This document shows positions 1 through 6,807 of a DNA stretch of 13,813 nucleotides, one piece after another; the stretch's first letter is position 1; each line of letters starts with the position of its first letter. The notes under the pieces are model-generated. The model was not told where the DNA came from and did not search any database. It was given only the letters and a program-made list of their open reading frames with translations. Origin of the DNA: Saliniplasma sp051745305 (GTDB lineage: Archaea > Thermoplasmatota > Thermoplasmata > Halarchaeoplasmatales > Halarchaeoplasmataceae). The stretch spans positions 1-13,813 of the forward strand of contig JBNJDY010000041.1 in the NCBI GenBank assembly GCA_051745305.1, written 5' to 3'. The translations under genes and the position numbers were made by a program.

Positions 1-160
1 ATCTCTTCGATTTCAACTTGTGTTGAAGGGTGAATGGATAGCATTGTGACCAACGATAGGAGAGTCTGAGTCATATGTGCTGATTAAATTTATCTGCCCG
101 GATTGAATTTAGCAATATTTTATAAAAGGACGAGAATGAATTCAATAAAGAAGTCGAAAT
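1..160 (+). pseudogene. Relic of ADP-forming acyl-CoA synthetase alpha gene
   Basis: This stretch is homologous to the intact alpha-subunit gene on the right of the window. Positions 41-98 align without gaps to 11946-12003, and 99-158 align to 12004-12064 with one single-base gap. By hand count, about 85 of 118 positions match (roughly 72%). Positions 3-33 match 11907-11937 at a similar level, so the relic continues to, and probably past, the window start. The aligned frame reads SIVTNDRRV, stop, VICAD, stop, against GIVTNGGGVGVMCADS in the intact protein (residues about 287-339). Two in-frame stops and an indel show that it is not functional. Homology ends near 160, in the middle of the gene, so the 3' part is missing. 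It could be a decayed duplicate of the local gene or of another paralogue. Confidence 0.78.
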
Positions 161-166
161 AAGCTT

Positions 167-246
167 TTCTCACTGCAGAGGGGCAAAGCACAGGACTTAA
201 TATCTTGTCTCACAAGGAACCGTGGGTTCAAATCCCTTCATCGTAC
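167..246 (+). pseudogene. Degenerate tRNA-Leu(UAA)-like sequence
   Basis: The right half of a class II tRNA is recognisable. The anticodon stem CAGGA/TCTTG (191-195, 203-207) flanks a seven-base loop with TAA at positions 34-36, which reads leucine UUA. A short variable arm follows (208-221), then a T arm GTGGG-TTCAAAT-CCCTT (222-238) and a 3' acceptor strand CATCGTA (239-245). A D-arm-like stretch with GC/GC pairing lies at 174-190. Three things argue against function. The 5' acceptor strand does not pair with CATCGTA, the T stem has a T-T mismatch, and position 37 is T instead of a purine. It directly follows the decayed synthetase relic, so the whole segment looks mutationally decayed. A tRNA 3' half can also be the mark of a former integration site. 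Confidence 0.55.
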
Positions 247-328
247 TATTTTATTAATTCGCACTTAGACGCATCTACTTCTTTTTCATTCCATTATTAT
301 TACTACTATAGCTTAGTAATCAGTACCT

Positions 329-405
329 AAACAATATTGGATATTAAACTTAGTATGGGGGTATATGCTTATATCCCATATACTTATCCAAAATTAATAT
401 TGTTT
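329..405. repeat. Nested inverted repeat downstream of the acyl-CoA synthetase gene
   Basis: A perfect 10-base inverted repeat, AAACAATATT at 329-338 and AATATTGTTT at 396-405, encloses a smaller hairpin, TATGGG at 354-359 and CCCATA at 375-380, whose stem continues through a TATA/TATA pairing. It lies 6 to 83 bases beyond the stop codon of the minus-strand synthetase gene. It could shape the 3' end of that transcript or be a small mobile-element remnant. The rest of 247-411 is AT-rich, with no ORF or RNA that I can recognise. Confidence 0.55.
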
Positions 406-411
406 CGTAAT

Positions 412-2220
412 TTACTCAATTAAATATTTTTTTAAATATCTTCTTAATATTTTACCAGACTGAGTTCTCGGTAATTTCTTAACGATTATTGCCTTTTTTA
501 AAGAAGTAAAGGGCCCAATCTCTTCGCGTACGAGTTGTATAACTTCATCAATGATTTTATTATAATTCATTTCTACATCTGACTTAATAACCAAAAATCC
601 AATCGGGATTTCACCTTTCAATTCGTTACTAACACCAACCACTGCACATTCAGCAACTGCTGGATGTTTAGCTATTGTTTCTTCTAAACAATAAGCTGAT
701 ATTCTATGGCCTGCAACATTTAATACATTATCAACCCTACCTAAAACGAATAGATATCCGTCTTCATCTATGTAACCCATGTCACCTGTAAAATAATAAC
801 CAGGATATTTTTTCAAATATGTTTTTACGAACTCATCTCTATTATCCCATAAACTGATTAAACAACCTGGAGGTAATGGGCATTTTATGACTATTACTCC
901 ATTTTCGCCTTTAGGTAATTTTTCACCACTATCGGGATCTAAAATTTCGATGTCATAACCCGGCATCGGTTTTGTAACAGAACCAGGTTTGATCTCTAAA
1001 TGTTCCATCCCTCTAAGATTACTCACTATCGGCCAACCAGTCTCTGTTTGCCAATAATGATCTATAACAGGAACTTCAAGAAGATCTTTGATCCAATGGT
1101 ATGTGTTTAAATCGGTTCGTTCACCAGCGAGAAATAATGAATCTAAACTAGAAACAAGTGTTTTCTGAAAATATTCACCTTTCGGATCTCGTTTCTTTAT
1201 AGCTCTTATCGCTGTTGGTGCAGTTGAAAGAACTTTTACATTATAGTCTGATATAACTCTCCAAAAAGAACCTGGATTTGGTGTTCCTACCGGTTTTCCT
1301 TCATACATCACTGTAGTGGCTCCCCTTAAAAGCGGTCCGTACACCATGTAAGAATGTCCTGCTACCCAACCTATATCTGTAGCAGCCCAAAAAACATCCT
1401 TAGGTCCAATATCATATATATATTTCATACTCCAATATAGTGATACAGCATGTCCACCATTATCTCTTACTACACCTTTAGGTTGTCCGGTTGTACCTGA
1501 AGTATAAAGTACATAAAGAGGATGTGTAGAATCAACAAACTCGCAAGGAACTTGTTTTGCATTTTTTTCAAGATCTCTCCATAGATAATCTCGATTTTCT
1601 TTTAATTTTGCCTTGGATTCCTTTCTCTGAAATATAATACATTTATCAATATTAATATCAGCAGTTCTAATAGATTTATCCAACAACGATTTATATTTTA
1701 TTATCTTATCGATTTCTATACCACATGAAGCGGATAGTATTACTTTTGGATTTAACTGATCTATACGATTTGCTAATGCTTTTACAGTGAACCCACCAAA
1801 CACCACTGAATGTATTGCCCCAATTCTTGCACATGCTAACATACTCATCAAAGTCTCGGGTATCATAGGCATGTAAATCAGTACAGTATCTCCCTTTTCA
1901 ACACCAAGTTCCTTTAGAAATCCTGCTATTTTAGAAACCCTTTTTTTTAATTCGAGATATGTAAATCTATCCACAGTTCCAGTTACTGGACTATCATATA
2001 ATAAAGCAAATTTTTCCCCTCTTCCATTTTCTACATGTCGATCAACAGAATTATAACACGTGTTTAATTTTCCTCCTTTAAACCATCTGTAAAATGGAGG
2101 ATTTGAAGCATCTAACACTTTGTCCCATTTTTTATTCCAAAATATGTTTTCTGACTGGCTCCCCCAAAATCTTCTAGGATTCTGAATAGAACTTTCGTAT
2201 ACACTTTCATAATCCTTCAT
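412..2220 (-). CDS. Short-chain acyl-CoA synthetase, AMP-forming (PrpE/ACSS3-like)
   Basis: 602 residues. This is an AMP-forming acyl-CoA synthetase that activates a short-chain acid (propionate or acetate likely) with ATP and CoA in the cytoplasm. The N-terminal ACS domain covers about residues 8-60. The nucleotide-binding loop YTSGTTGQPKG is at 239-249, and YWQTETGWP at 389-397 closely recalls the PrpE form of this motif. TGD is at 478-480, the hinge/C-terminal motif GRVDN...GHRIS at 494-508, and PRTQSGK at 584-590 supplies the catalytic lysine K590 that is acetylated in relatives. Length is close to PrpE (about 630). The ATG at 2220 has no Shine-Dalgarno site but has a TATA box at the right distance for a leaderless mRNA. 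The gene follows arcC by 87 bases on the same strand but probably has its own promoter. Substrate choice is inferred, not shown. Confidence 0.9.
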   Translation of the reverse strand: MKDYESVYESSIQNPRRFWGSQSENIFWNKKWDKVLDASNPPFYRWFKGGKLNTCYNSVDRHVENGRGEKFALLYDSPVTGTVDRFTYLELKKRVSKIAGFLKELGVEKGDTVLIYMPMIPETLMSMLACARIGAIHSVVFGGFTVKALANRIDQLNPKVILSASCGIEIDKIIKYKSLLDKSIRTADINIDKCIIFQRKESKAKLKENRDYLWRDLEKNAKQVPCEFVDSTHPLYVLYTSGTTGQPKGVVRDNGGHAVSLYWSMKYIYDIGPKDVFWAATDIGWVAGHSYMVYGPLLRGATTVMYEGKPVGTPNPGSFWRVISDYNVKVLSTAPTAIRAIKKRDPKGEYFQKTLVSSLDSLFLAGERTDLNTYHWIKDLLEVPVIDHYWQTETGWPIVSNLRGMEHLEIKPGSVTKPMPGYDIEILDPDSGEKLPKGENGVIVIKCPLPPGCLISLWDNRDEFVKTYLKKYPGYYFTGDMGYIDEDGYLFVLGRVDNVLNVAGHRISAYCLEETIAKHPAVAECAVVGVSNELKGEIPIGFLVIKSDVEMNYNKIIDEVIQLVREEIGPFTSLKKAIIVKKLPRTQSGKILRRYLKKYLIE

Positions 2221-2243
2221 ATTGGATACTTAATAAATTATCA

Positions 2244-2252
2244 GTTTAAAAA
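2244..2252 (-). promoter_or_regulatory. TATA box of the acyl-CoA synthetase gene
   Basis: On the minus strand TTTTTAAAC is centred about 28 bases before the ATG at 2220. That spacing puts transcription start at or next to the start codon. No GGTGA-type site precedes the ATG, so leaderless translation is likely. Confidence 0.4.
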
Positions 2253-2307
2253 TCTTTCATAGAACACTTAAAGCAGAATTATATCTAATATAGGTATGTT
2301 TTATTAC

Positions 2308-3255
2308 TTAATCCGGATATACATAAGTCCCTGTTTCGCCTTTAAGAGCCTTTGATAGACTATCTGAATCAGTGATCAAAACCTTATCTCCACCTTGTTC
2401 TAGAAATTGAATTGCGGCTTCTATTTTTGGACCCATACTACCTGGAGGGAATTCACCATCTTCAAGGTATTGTTTGGCTTCGGATGTAGTCATAGATTCA
2501 ATAACTTTTTCATCATCTTTACCAAAATTAAGATATACATTTTCAACGTTGGTTAACATAATGAAGAATTTTTCATTTATGTCATTAGCTAGTACTGCAC
2601 TAGCCCTGTCCTTATCTATAACCCCTTCAACACCCTTCAATTGACCAGACTCGTTTACGACTGGAATACCTCCACCCCCTGCGGAGATTACAATATAACT
2701 TTCTTCTCCGCTGAAAACTAAGTCCTTTATAACTTCAGATTCAACTATACTTTTTGGTTTCGGAGAAGGAACCACACGTCGATAATATCCTGTAGCAGTC
2801 TCTTTCATCGTCCAACCTTTGGTTCTCTGTATTTTTTCAGCCTCTTCATTAGTATATCTCTGACCTATGAATTTACTAGGATTTCTAAAGGCGGGATCGT
2901 TTTTATCAACCTCAACCTGTGTAACAATACTAGTAATATCACGTTCTGATCCTTTTTCCCACAATTTGTTCTTTAATGTTTGCTGAAACATATATCCTAT
3001 TTGTCCCTGAGATTGGGCACCACATACATCTAAAGGCATTGAAGGAACAACATCTGAGGCAATTTCGTTTTGAAGTAGTATGTTTCCTACCTGCGGGCCA
3101 TTTCCATGGGTCAAAACAAGATCATAACCTGCTTCTATCATCTCAGTAAGTTGATCACATGTCCTTCTCATCATCTCAAACTGGTTATTTACGTTACCAT
3201 CGTCATCTGGTCTTACTAATGAATTTCCACCTAAAGCAACTAAAGCTGTCTTCAT
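2308..3255 (-). CDS. arcC: Carbamate kinase
   Basis: 315 residues from the chosen start. It catalyses carbamoyl phosphate + ADP to ATP + carbamate (then NH3 and CO2), the energy-yielding step of the arginine deiminase pathway, in the cytoplasm. Amino-acid kinase fold motifs are all present: ALGGNSL at 7-13, THGNGPQVGN at 49-58, SAGGGGIPV at 191-199, VIDKDRASAVLA at 212-223, GSMGPKIEAA at 272-281. Length is typical of the family. A GTG at 3264 would add three residues, but the ATG at 3255 is preceded four bases upstream by GTGAT, a good archaeal ribosome site, so I prefer it. Unlike the other arginine genes it is transcribed separately, from a promoter about 200 bases upstream that is nearly a copy of the operon promoter near 10290. 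Confidence 0.95.
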   Translation of the reverse strand: MKTALVALGGNSLVRPDDDGNVNNQFEMMRRTCDQLTEMIEAGYDLVLTHGNGPQVGNILLQNEIASDVVPSMPLDVCGAQSQGQIGYMFQQTLKNKLWEKGSERDITSIVTQVEVDKNDPAFRNPSKFIGQRYTNEEAEKIQRTKGWTMKETATGYYRRVVPSPKPKSIVESEVIKDLVFSGEESYIVISAGGGGIPVVNESGQLKGVEGVIDKDRASAVLANDINEKFFIMLTNVENVYLNFGKDDEKVIESMTTSEAKQYLEDGEFPPGSMGPKIEAAIQFLEQGGDKVLITDSDSLSKALKGETGTYVYPD

Positions 3256-3260
3256 ACATA

Positions 3261-3383
3261 TCACATGTGTTTTATTTTTAAAAAGCTATCAATAATATCA
3301 TCAACTCTATTCAAATCAAAATCACTAAACAGCATTCTCTTGTTACACTTCAATATATCGAAATTTATTGAGTTGACATACAT
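3261..3383 (-). CDS. Small ORF (40 aa) in the arcC leader, unknown function
   Basis: An ATG-initiated ORF of 40 codons fills most of the arcC leader. It starts one base after the stop of the upstream 11-codon ORF, and its TGA (3263-3261) lies five bases before the arcC ATG; the GTGAT ribosome site of arcC overlaps its last codons. AAGGT lies seven bases before its ATG, and an in-frame TAA lies further upstream. The product begins MYVNSINFDILKC and ends with a probable amphipathic helix, LNRVDDIIDSFLKIKHM. There is no membrane segment or known motif. The tight packing suggests translational coupling with arcC. It may equally be a chance ORF in a long leader. Confidence 0.4.
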   Translation of the reverse strand: MYVNSINFDILKCNKRMLFSDFDLNRVDDIIDSFLKIKHM

Positions 3384-3384
3384 T

Positions 3385-3420
3385 TTAGTACCTTATCCTA
3401 CTAATAATAAGAGAATTCAT
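3385..3420 (-). CDS. Possible 11-codon leader ORF upstream of arcC
   Basis: The sequence reads MNSLIISRIRY followed by TAA. Its ATG is the last triplet of the AACCG-R-TAGTTATAATG element shared with the operon promoter at 10254-10270, and lies about 12 bases after the expected transcription start. It holds two arginine codons (AGG, AGG) separated by one codon. There is no Shine-Dalgarno site. A role as an arginine-sensing leader is a guess. Confidence 0.22.
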   Translation of the reverse strand: MNSLIISRIRY

Positions 3421-3486
3421 TATAACTACCGGTTGGCTATAATTTAACATGCCTTTAAATAGTATTTGAAACTATTCTACAAAAGA
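3418..3486 (-). promoter_or_regulatory. arcC promoter, twin of the operon promoter
   Basis: On the minus strand this reads CTTTTGT (about 3486-3480), a 15-base gap, ACTATTTAAA containing the TATA box (about 3463-3454), a 19-base gap, then AACCGGTAGTTATAATG (3434-3418). The same three blocks occur before the operon at 10254-10325, with identical spacing between TATA and the 17-base block (16 of 17 bases equal). A perfect 6-base inverted repeat, AATAGT/ACTATT (3458-3463, 3471-3476), overlaps the TATA box. Transcription should start within AACCG. Confidence 0.6.
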
Positions 3487-3496
3487 CGGGTATTAA

Positions 3497-3519
3497 TTCA
3501 CACAAATTGTGAAAAAACC
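3497..3519 (-). terminator. Possible terminator of the arginine operon
   Basis: About 40 bases beyond the aldehyde oxidoreductase stop, the minus strand shows GGTTTTTTC (3519-3511) followed by a short perfect inverted repeat, TTCACA/TGTGAA (3497-3502, 3508-3513 on the plus strand). T-rich runs terminate archaeal transcripts. It also separates the operon from the arcC promoter. The repeat could instead be an upstream operator of arcC. Confidence 0.35.
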
Positions 3520-3556
3520 GCACAGAAAATAAAATGAAAAGGTATAGATTGAAGTT

Positions 3557-5437
3557 TTAATAATCCGATAGTGCACCTATTTCTTTTGCAATATAAGGTA
3601 GATCCAAACTTTCTAATTTACTTTTAGTCGGAATTCCTTCAAGATTCCATCCTCTTGCATCGTAATATCTATCTAGGGCTTTTTCGAATTCTCTTCTTGG
3701 TATCTTTTTACCTTCACTTGGTCCATCTGGAATTTTTTCTGTCATCACCCTTTCAGGTAATACGTCATCACTTCTATCGAACCCCTCTCTAACATTGAAG
3801 GACTTAGCCACATTGTGGGCCCTTTCACCAGCGATCATAAGCTCAGTTATAGTCATATCCCATCCTGTCGTAGCCTCTATAAGCTCCAAAAATCCTTTAT
3901 CTTTGTAAATACCCCTTGAAAATTTACAAGCCCCTGTCATATCATATATCATCATTAAATCTTCCATCATTTTGACTGGGAGTCCTTTAGTTTCTATGTT
4001 ATATCTATCATAACCTTCAAAATTCCAGAAACTACCTCCAAACTCTAGAACGTATTCACTTGAAGTTAGGTGATCGGCGCCTCTAGGTGCTACAGAAAAA
4101 GCTAATCCCATACCGTACATTCCTCGTACCTCGTATCCTGCAGGTTCCATACCTTTGACGTGTATTGCAAACTTTTCAGAGCCCTTTCCTAATCTTTTTG
4201 CTGCTTCTTTAACACCATCTGAAAGAAGGTCTCCAAGTTTCCCTTCCCTATTTCCCATTCTCCGTATAGCTTCTATCATAGCTTTTTCATTTCCAAATCT
4301 TAAATCAATATCAGTATCAAGCAAACCCCTTTCGTAGGCCTCCATCGCCCATGAAACGGTAACTCCTGCTGAAATAGTGTCTATACCTAATTTATCACAT
4401 ATCTCATTAGCTTTAGTAACTGCTTCAACATCGTCTATCTCTGTACAACCACCTAATGAATACTGTGTTTCATATTCAGGCCCATCTATAGCTATGTCTC
4501 CATATGGCGTGTCATCTGCGACAAAATACTGACTGCATGGGGCAGGGCAATATGGACATGGTTTTTTCCCATCTTGATACTTTTCTACCCATTTCCTCGG
4601 ATCAATGTCTATCCTTCCATCTTCCGGATCATCTAATCTATCATAAGCCTTTTTAAAATAACTAGATTGCCAGTTTCTAACGGGAAAAGCACCTAGCTCT
4701 ACATTCATCGCGTGTAGATGTCCGCCTGTTCCCCATTTTACGTAAGATTCTCCTTTATCGACTGTTTCTTTCAGCCATTTTCTTTTAAGTTTATCTAGTT
4801 TATCTTTATCATGAATAGGATAATCCCTTGTTCCTTTGATTGCAATACCTTTCAAATTCTTTGAACCCATTACAGCACCCGGTCCACCTCTAGCTGCTTG
4901 TCTATCATCGCATTCAATGATCGATATCTTCGACAATTTCTCACCGGCTGGACCAATTACTGCGGTTTTTACTCCTTCATGTTGATCCTTGAGAATGTCC
5001 CCGGTTTCATGAGTGTCTTTTCCCCAAAGATCATTAGCGTCCTCAATAGATATATCATCGTCTTTGATAATCACCATCGACGGATTTTTCGCTTTTCCTT
5101 GTATTATTAGTGCATCATATCCAGCTTTCTTTAATTTGTCTCCAATCCATCCACCGACTACTGCTTTTCCATAACCTCCTGTCAAAGGAGATTTAAAAGT
5201 AAAAGTAGTTTTAGATGCTCTTGCTAATGCTGGACCTAAAAGAAGACCCGGTACCATTATTAATCTATTATCAGGTCCTAATGAATCAATGTTTCTCTCT
5301 ACCTCATCATATAAAAGTCTAGAGGCAATACCAGCTCCACCGATATATTTTCTTCTGTAATCTTCAGATAATTCTTCTGTTCTAATTTTCTCATTAGATA
5401 GATCGATCCTTAATAATTTACCCCAGTATCCTGACAT
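3557..5437 (-). CDS. aor: Aldehyde:ferredoxin oxidoreductase (tungsten-pterin type)
   Basis: 626 residues, normal for the AOR family. It oxidises an aldehyde to the acid and passes two electrons to ferredoxin, using a tungsten (or molybdenum) bis-pterin and a [4Fe-4S] cluster. The N-terminal pterin domain begins at MSGYWGKLLRIDLS and includes ARGGPGAVMGSKNLKG at 182-197. Cluster cysteines are C294, C297, C301 (CPYCPAPC) and C504 (TGACKF). E321 or E323 in GPEYET and H456 in RGADH sit where the acid/base residues of Pyrococcus AOR are expected. GGTGA six bases before the ATG fixes the start. It is the last gene of the operon, 19 bases after the aminotransferase. Context suggests an amino-acid-derived semialdehyde (glutamate 5-semialdehyde or succinate semialdehyde) as substrate; a general peptide-fermentation aldehyde is the alternative. 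Confidence 0.92.
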   Translation of the reverse strand: MSGYWGKLLRIDLSNEKIRTEELSEDYRRKYIGGAGIASRLLYDEVERNIDSLGPDNRLIMVPGLLLGPALARASKTTFTFKSPLTGGYGKAVVGGWIGDKLKKAGYDALIIQGKAKNPSMVIIKDDDISIEDANDLWGKDTHETGDILKDQHEGVKTAVIGPAGEKLSKISIIECDDRQAARGGPGAVMGSKNLKGIAIKGTRDYPIHDKDKLDKLKRKWLKETVDKGESYVKWGTGGHLHAMNVELGAFPVRNWQSSYFKKAYDRLDDPEDGRIDIDPRKWVEKYQDGKKPCPYCPAPCSQYFVADDTPYGDIAIDGPEYETQYSLGGCTEIDDVEAVTKANEICDKLGIDTISAGVTVSWAMEAYERGLLDTDIDLRFGNEKAMIEAIRRMGNREGKLGDLLSDGVKEAAKRLGKGSEKFAIHVKGMEPAGYEVRGMYGMGLAFSVAPRGADHLTSSEYVLEFGGSFWNFEGYDRYNIETKGLPVKMMEDLMMIYDMTGACKFSRGIYKDKGFLELIEATTGWDMTITELMIAGERAHNVAKSFNVREGFDRSDDVLPERVMTEKIPDGPSEGKKIPRREFEKALDRYYDARGWNLEGIPTKSKLESLDLPYIAKEIGALSDY

Positions 5438-5456
5438 TTCAACTCACCTTATCAAT

Positions 5457-6791
5457 TTACAGTTCATTAACACTCTTTTCAAGTGCATCTTCGAATATGT
5501 CTAATCCTTTGTTTATAACATCAGGTGAAGTGGTTATCGGGCCACATATCCTTATCACGTTTCCATATGGTCCTGATTTAAGAAGAATCAATCCATTTTC
5601 TCTTGCTTCTTTTAGTAACTTTTTAACTATATCTGGATTTGGATCACCATTCTCTTTTACAAATTCAATTCCAACCATGGGACCTATACCTCTAACATCA
5701 TCGATAGCATCGTATCTTTCCATCAAATTGTTCAAACGGTCATGTATTAAATCACTGATTTGGCTCACATTCTCTTTGCTTTTTTGGATTTCATCGATTG
5801 TGACTAATGCAGCTGCACATGAAACAGGGTTGCCCCCAAAAGTACCACCTATCCCTCCAGCATTGACCGAATCGAGAATATCCTTCCTACCAACTACACC
5901 ACTCAAAGGAAGACCGTTAGCTATTGCTTTACCAAAAGTTACCAGATCAGGTTTTATGCCATAATGTTCAAAAGCCCAGAATTTTCCAGTCCTCCCTATT
6001 CCACTTTGTATCTCATCAATAATTAGTGCTATTTCATTTTTATCGCAGAGTTCTCTCACCTCTTTCAAGAATCTTTTAGGTACAGGGAGATATCCTCCTT
6101 CTCCTTGAACTGGTTCGATTAAAACAGCAGCTGTTTCTTCTGGAGAGCATTCGATTTCAATAAGATATTTTAATTGATCTAAACAATAATCTATGCATTC
6201 GTCTTTTGTTCCTGGAAATTTATGATGGTCCGGGAACGGTGCACGATATAAAAAAGAATCATTAGCAAACGAACCTTTCTTATATAGATTATTAGCAGTT
6301 AATCCCATTGTCAAGGATGTTCTACCGTGGAATGAGTTGCTGAATCTTATCACTTTAGGTGCATTTTTATAATTTCTAGCTACACGAACAGCGTTTTCCA
6401 CTGCTTCTGCTCCAGAATTTGCAAAATAACATTTGGCTTCTCCATTTTTTATAGGTGTTATTTCAACAATCTCTTTAGCAAGTTCTATGTAGTTTTGGTA
6501 TGGAACTTTGTAAGCTTGTGTATGAGTAAATTTTTCTGCCTGTTTTTTTATAGCATCGATGATCTTGGGATTTGAATGGCCTGCATTTATTACAGCAATT
6601 CCGCCACCAAAATCAATGTAAGTGTTTCCGTCCACATCTTTAATATAAGGACCTTTCGTCTCATCAGTCACTATTTTATGACTTATAGATATTCCATTTG
6701 GCACATATTTGTGCTTTTGTTTAAGGATCTCTTTCGATCTTGGGCCTGGTACTTCATCTGTTATGATTTCTACTTTCCAATCTTCTTCCAT
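5457..6791 (-). CDS. Class III PLP aminotransferase (ornithine/4-aminobutyrate type)
   Basis: 444 residues. A fold-type I, PLP-dependent omega-aminotransferase, the class holding ornithine, acetylornithine and GABA aminotransferases. Visible motifs are ANSGAEAVENAVRVAR (124-139, phosphate binding), EPVQGEGG (226-233), IIDEIQSGIGRTG (257-269, D259 contacting the PLP ring nitrogen), and TFGKAIANGLPLSG (285-298) with the Schiff-base lysine K288. In this operon the likely reaction is ornithine + 2-oxoglutarate to glutamate 5-semialdehyde + glutamate, taking the ADI product onward, but GABA or another omega-amine cannot be excluded. The start ATG has a modest GGTAAT site. It is 16 bases after the deiminase and 19 before the aldehyde oxidoreductase, a pairing that suggests aldehyde hand-over. 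Confidence 0.9.
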   Translation of the reverse strand: MEEDWKVEIITDEVPGPRSKEILKQKHKYVPNGISISHKIVTDETKGPYIKDVDGNTYIDFGGGIAVINAGHSNPKIIDAIKKQAEKFTHTQAYKVPYQNYIELAKEIVEITPIKNGEAKCYFANSGAEAVENAVRVARNYKNAPKVIRFSNSFHGRTSLTMGLTANNLYKKGSFANDSFLYRAPFPDHHKFPGTKDECIDYCLDQLKYLIEIECSPEETAAVLIEPVQGEGGYLPVPKRFLKEVRELCDKNEIALIIDEIQSGIGRTGKFWAFEHYGIKPDLVTFGKAIANGLPLSGVVGRKDILDSVNAGGIGGTFGGNPVSCAAALVTIDEIQKSKENVSQISDLIHDRLNNLMERYDAIDDVRGIGPMVGIEFVKENGDPNPDIVKKLLKEARENGLILLKSGPYGNVIRICGPITTSPDVINKGLDIFEDALEKSVNEL

Positions 6792-6807
6792 AATATTACC
6801 TTCTAGA

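Noticed and set aside
167..246. A functional tRNA-Leu
   Set aside because: No pairing acceptor stem, a T-T mismatch in the T stem and T at position 37; better described as a remnant.
3265..3447. 60-codon plus-strand ORF over the arcC leader
   Set aside because: No ribosome site or TATA box on the plus strand, low-complexity hydrophobic content, and it overlaps the arcC promoter and leader read from the other strand.
5497..5964. 155-codon plus-strand ORF
   Set aside because: It lies wholly inside the minus-strand aminotransferase, whose motifs and catalytic lysine are clear; the plus-strand product is serine/proline-rich with no recognisable domain.
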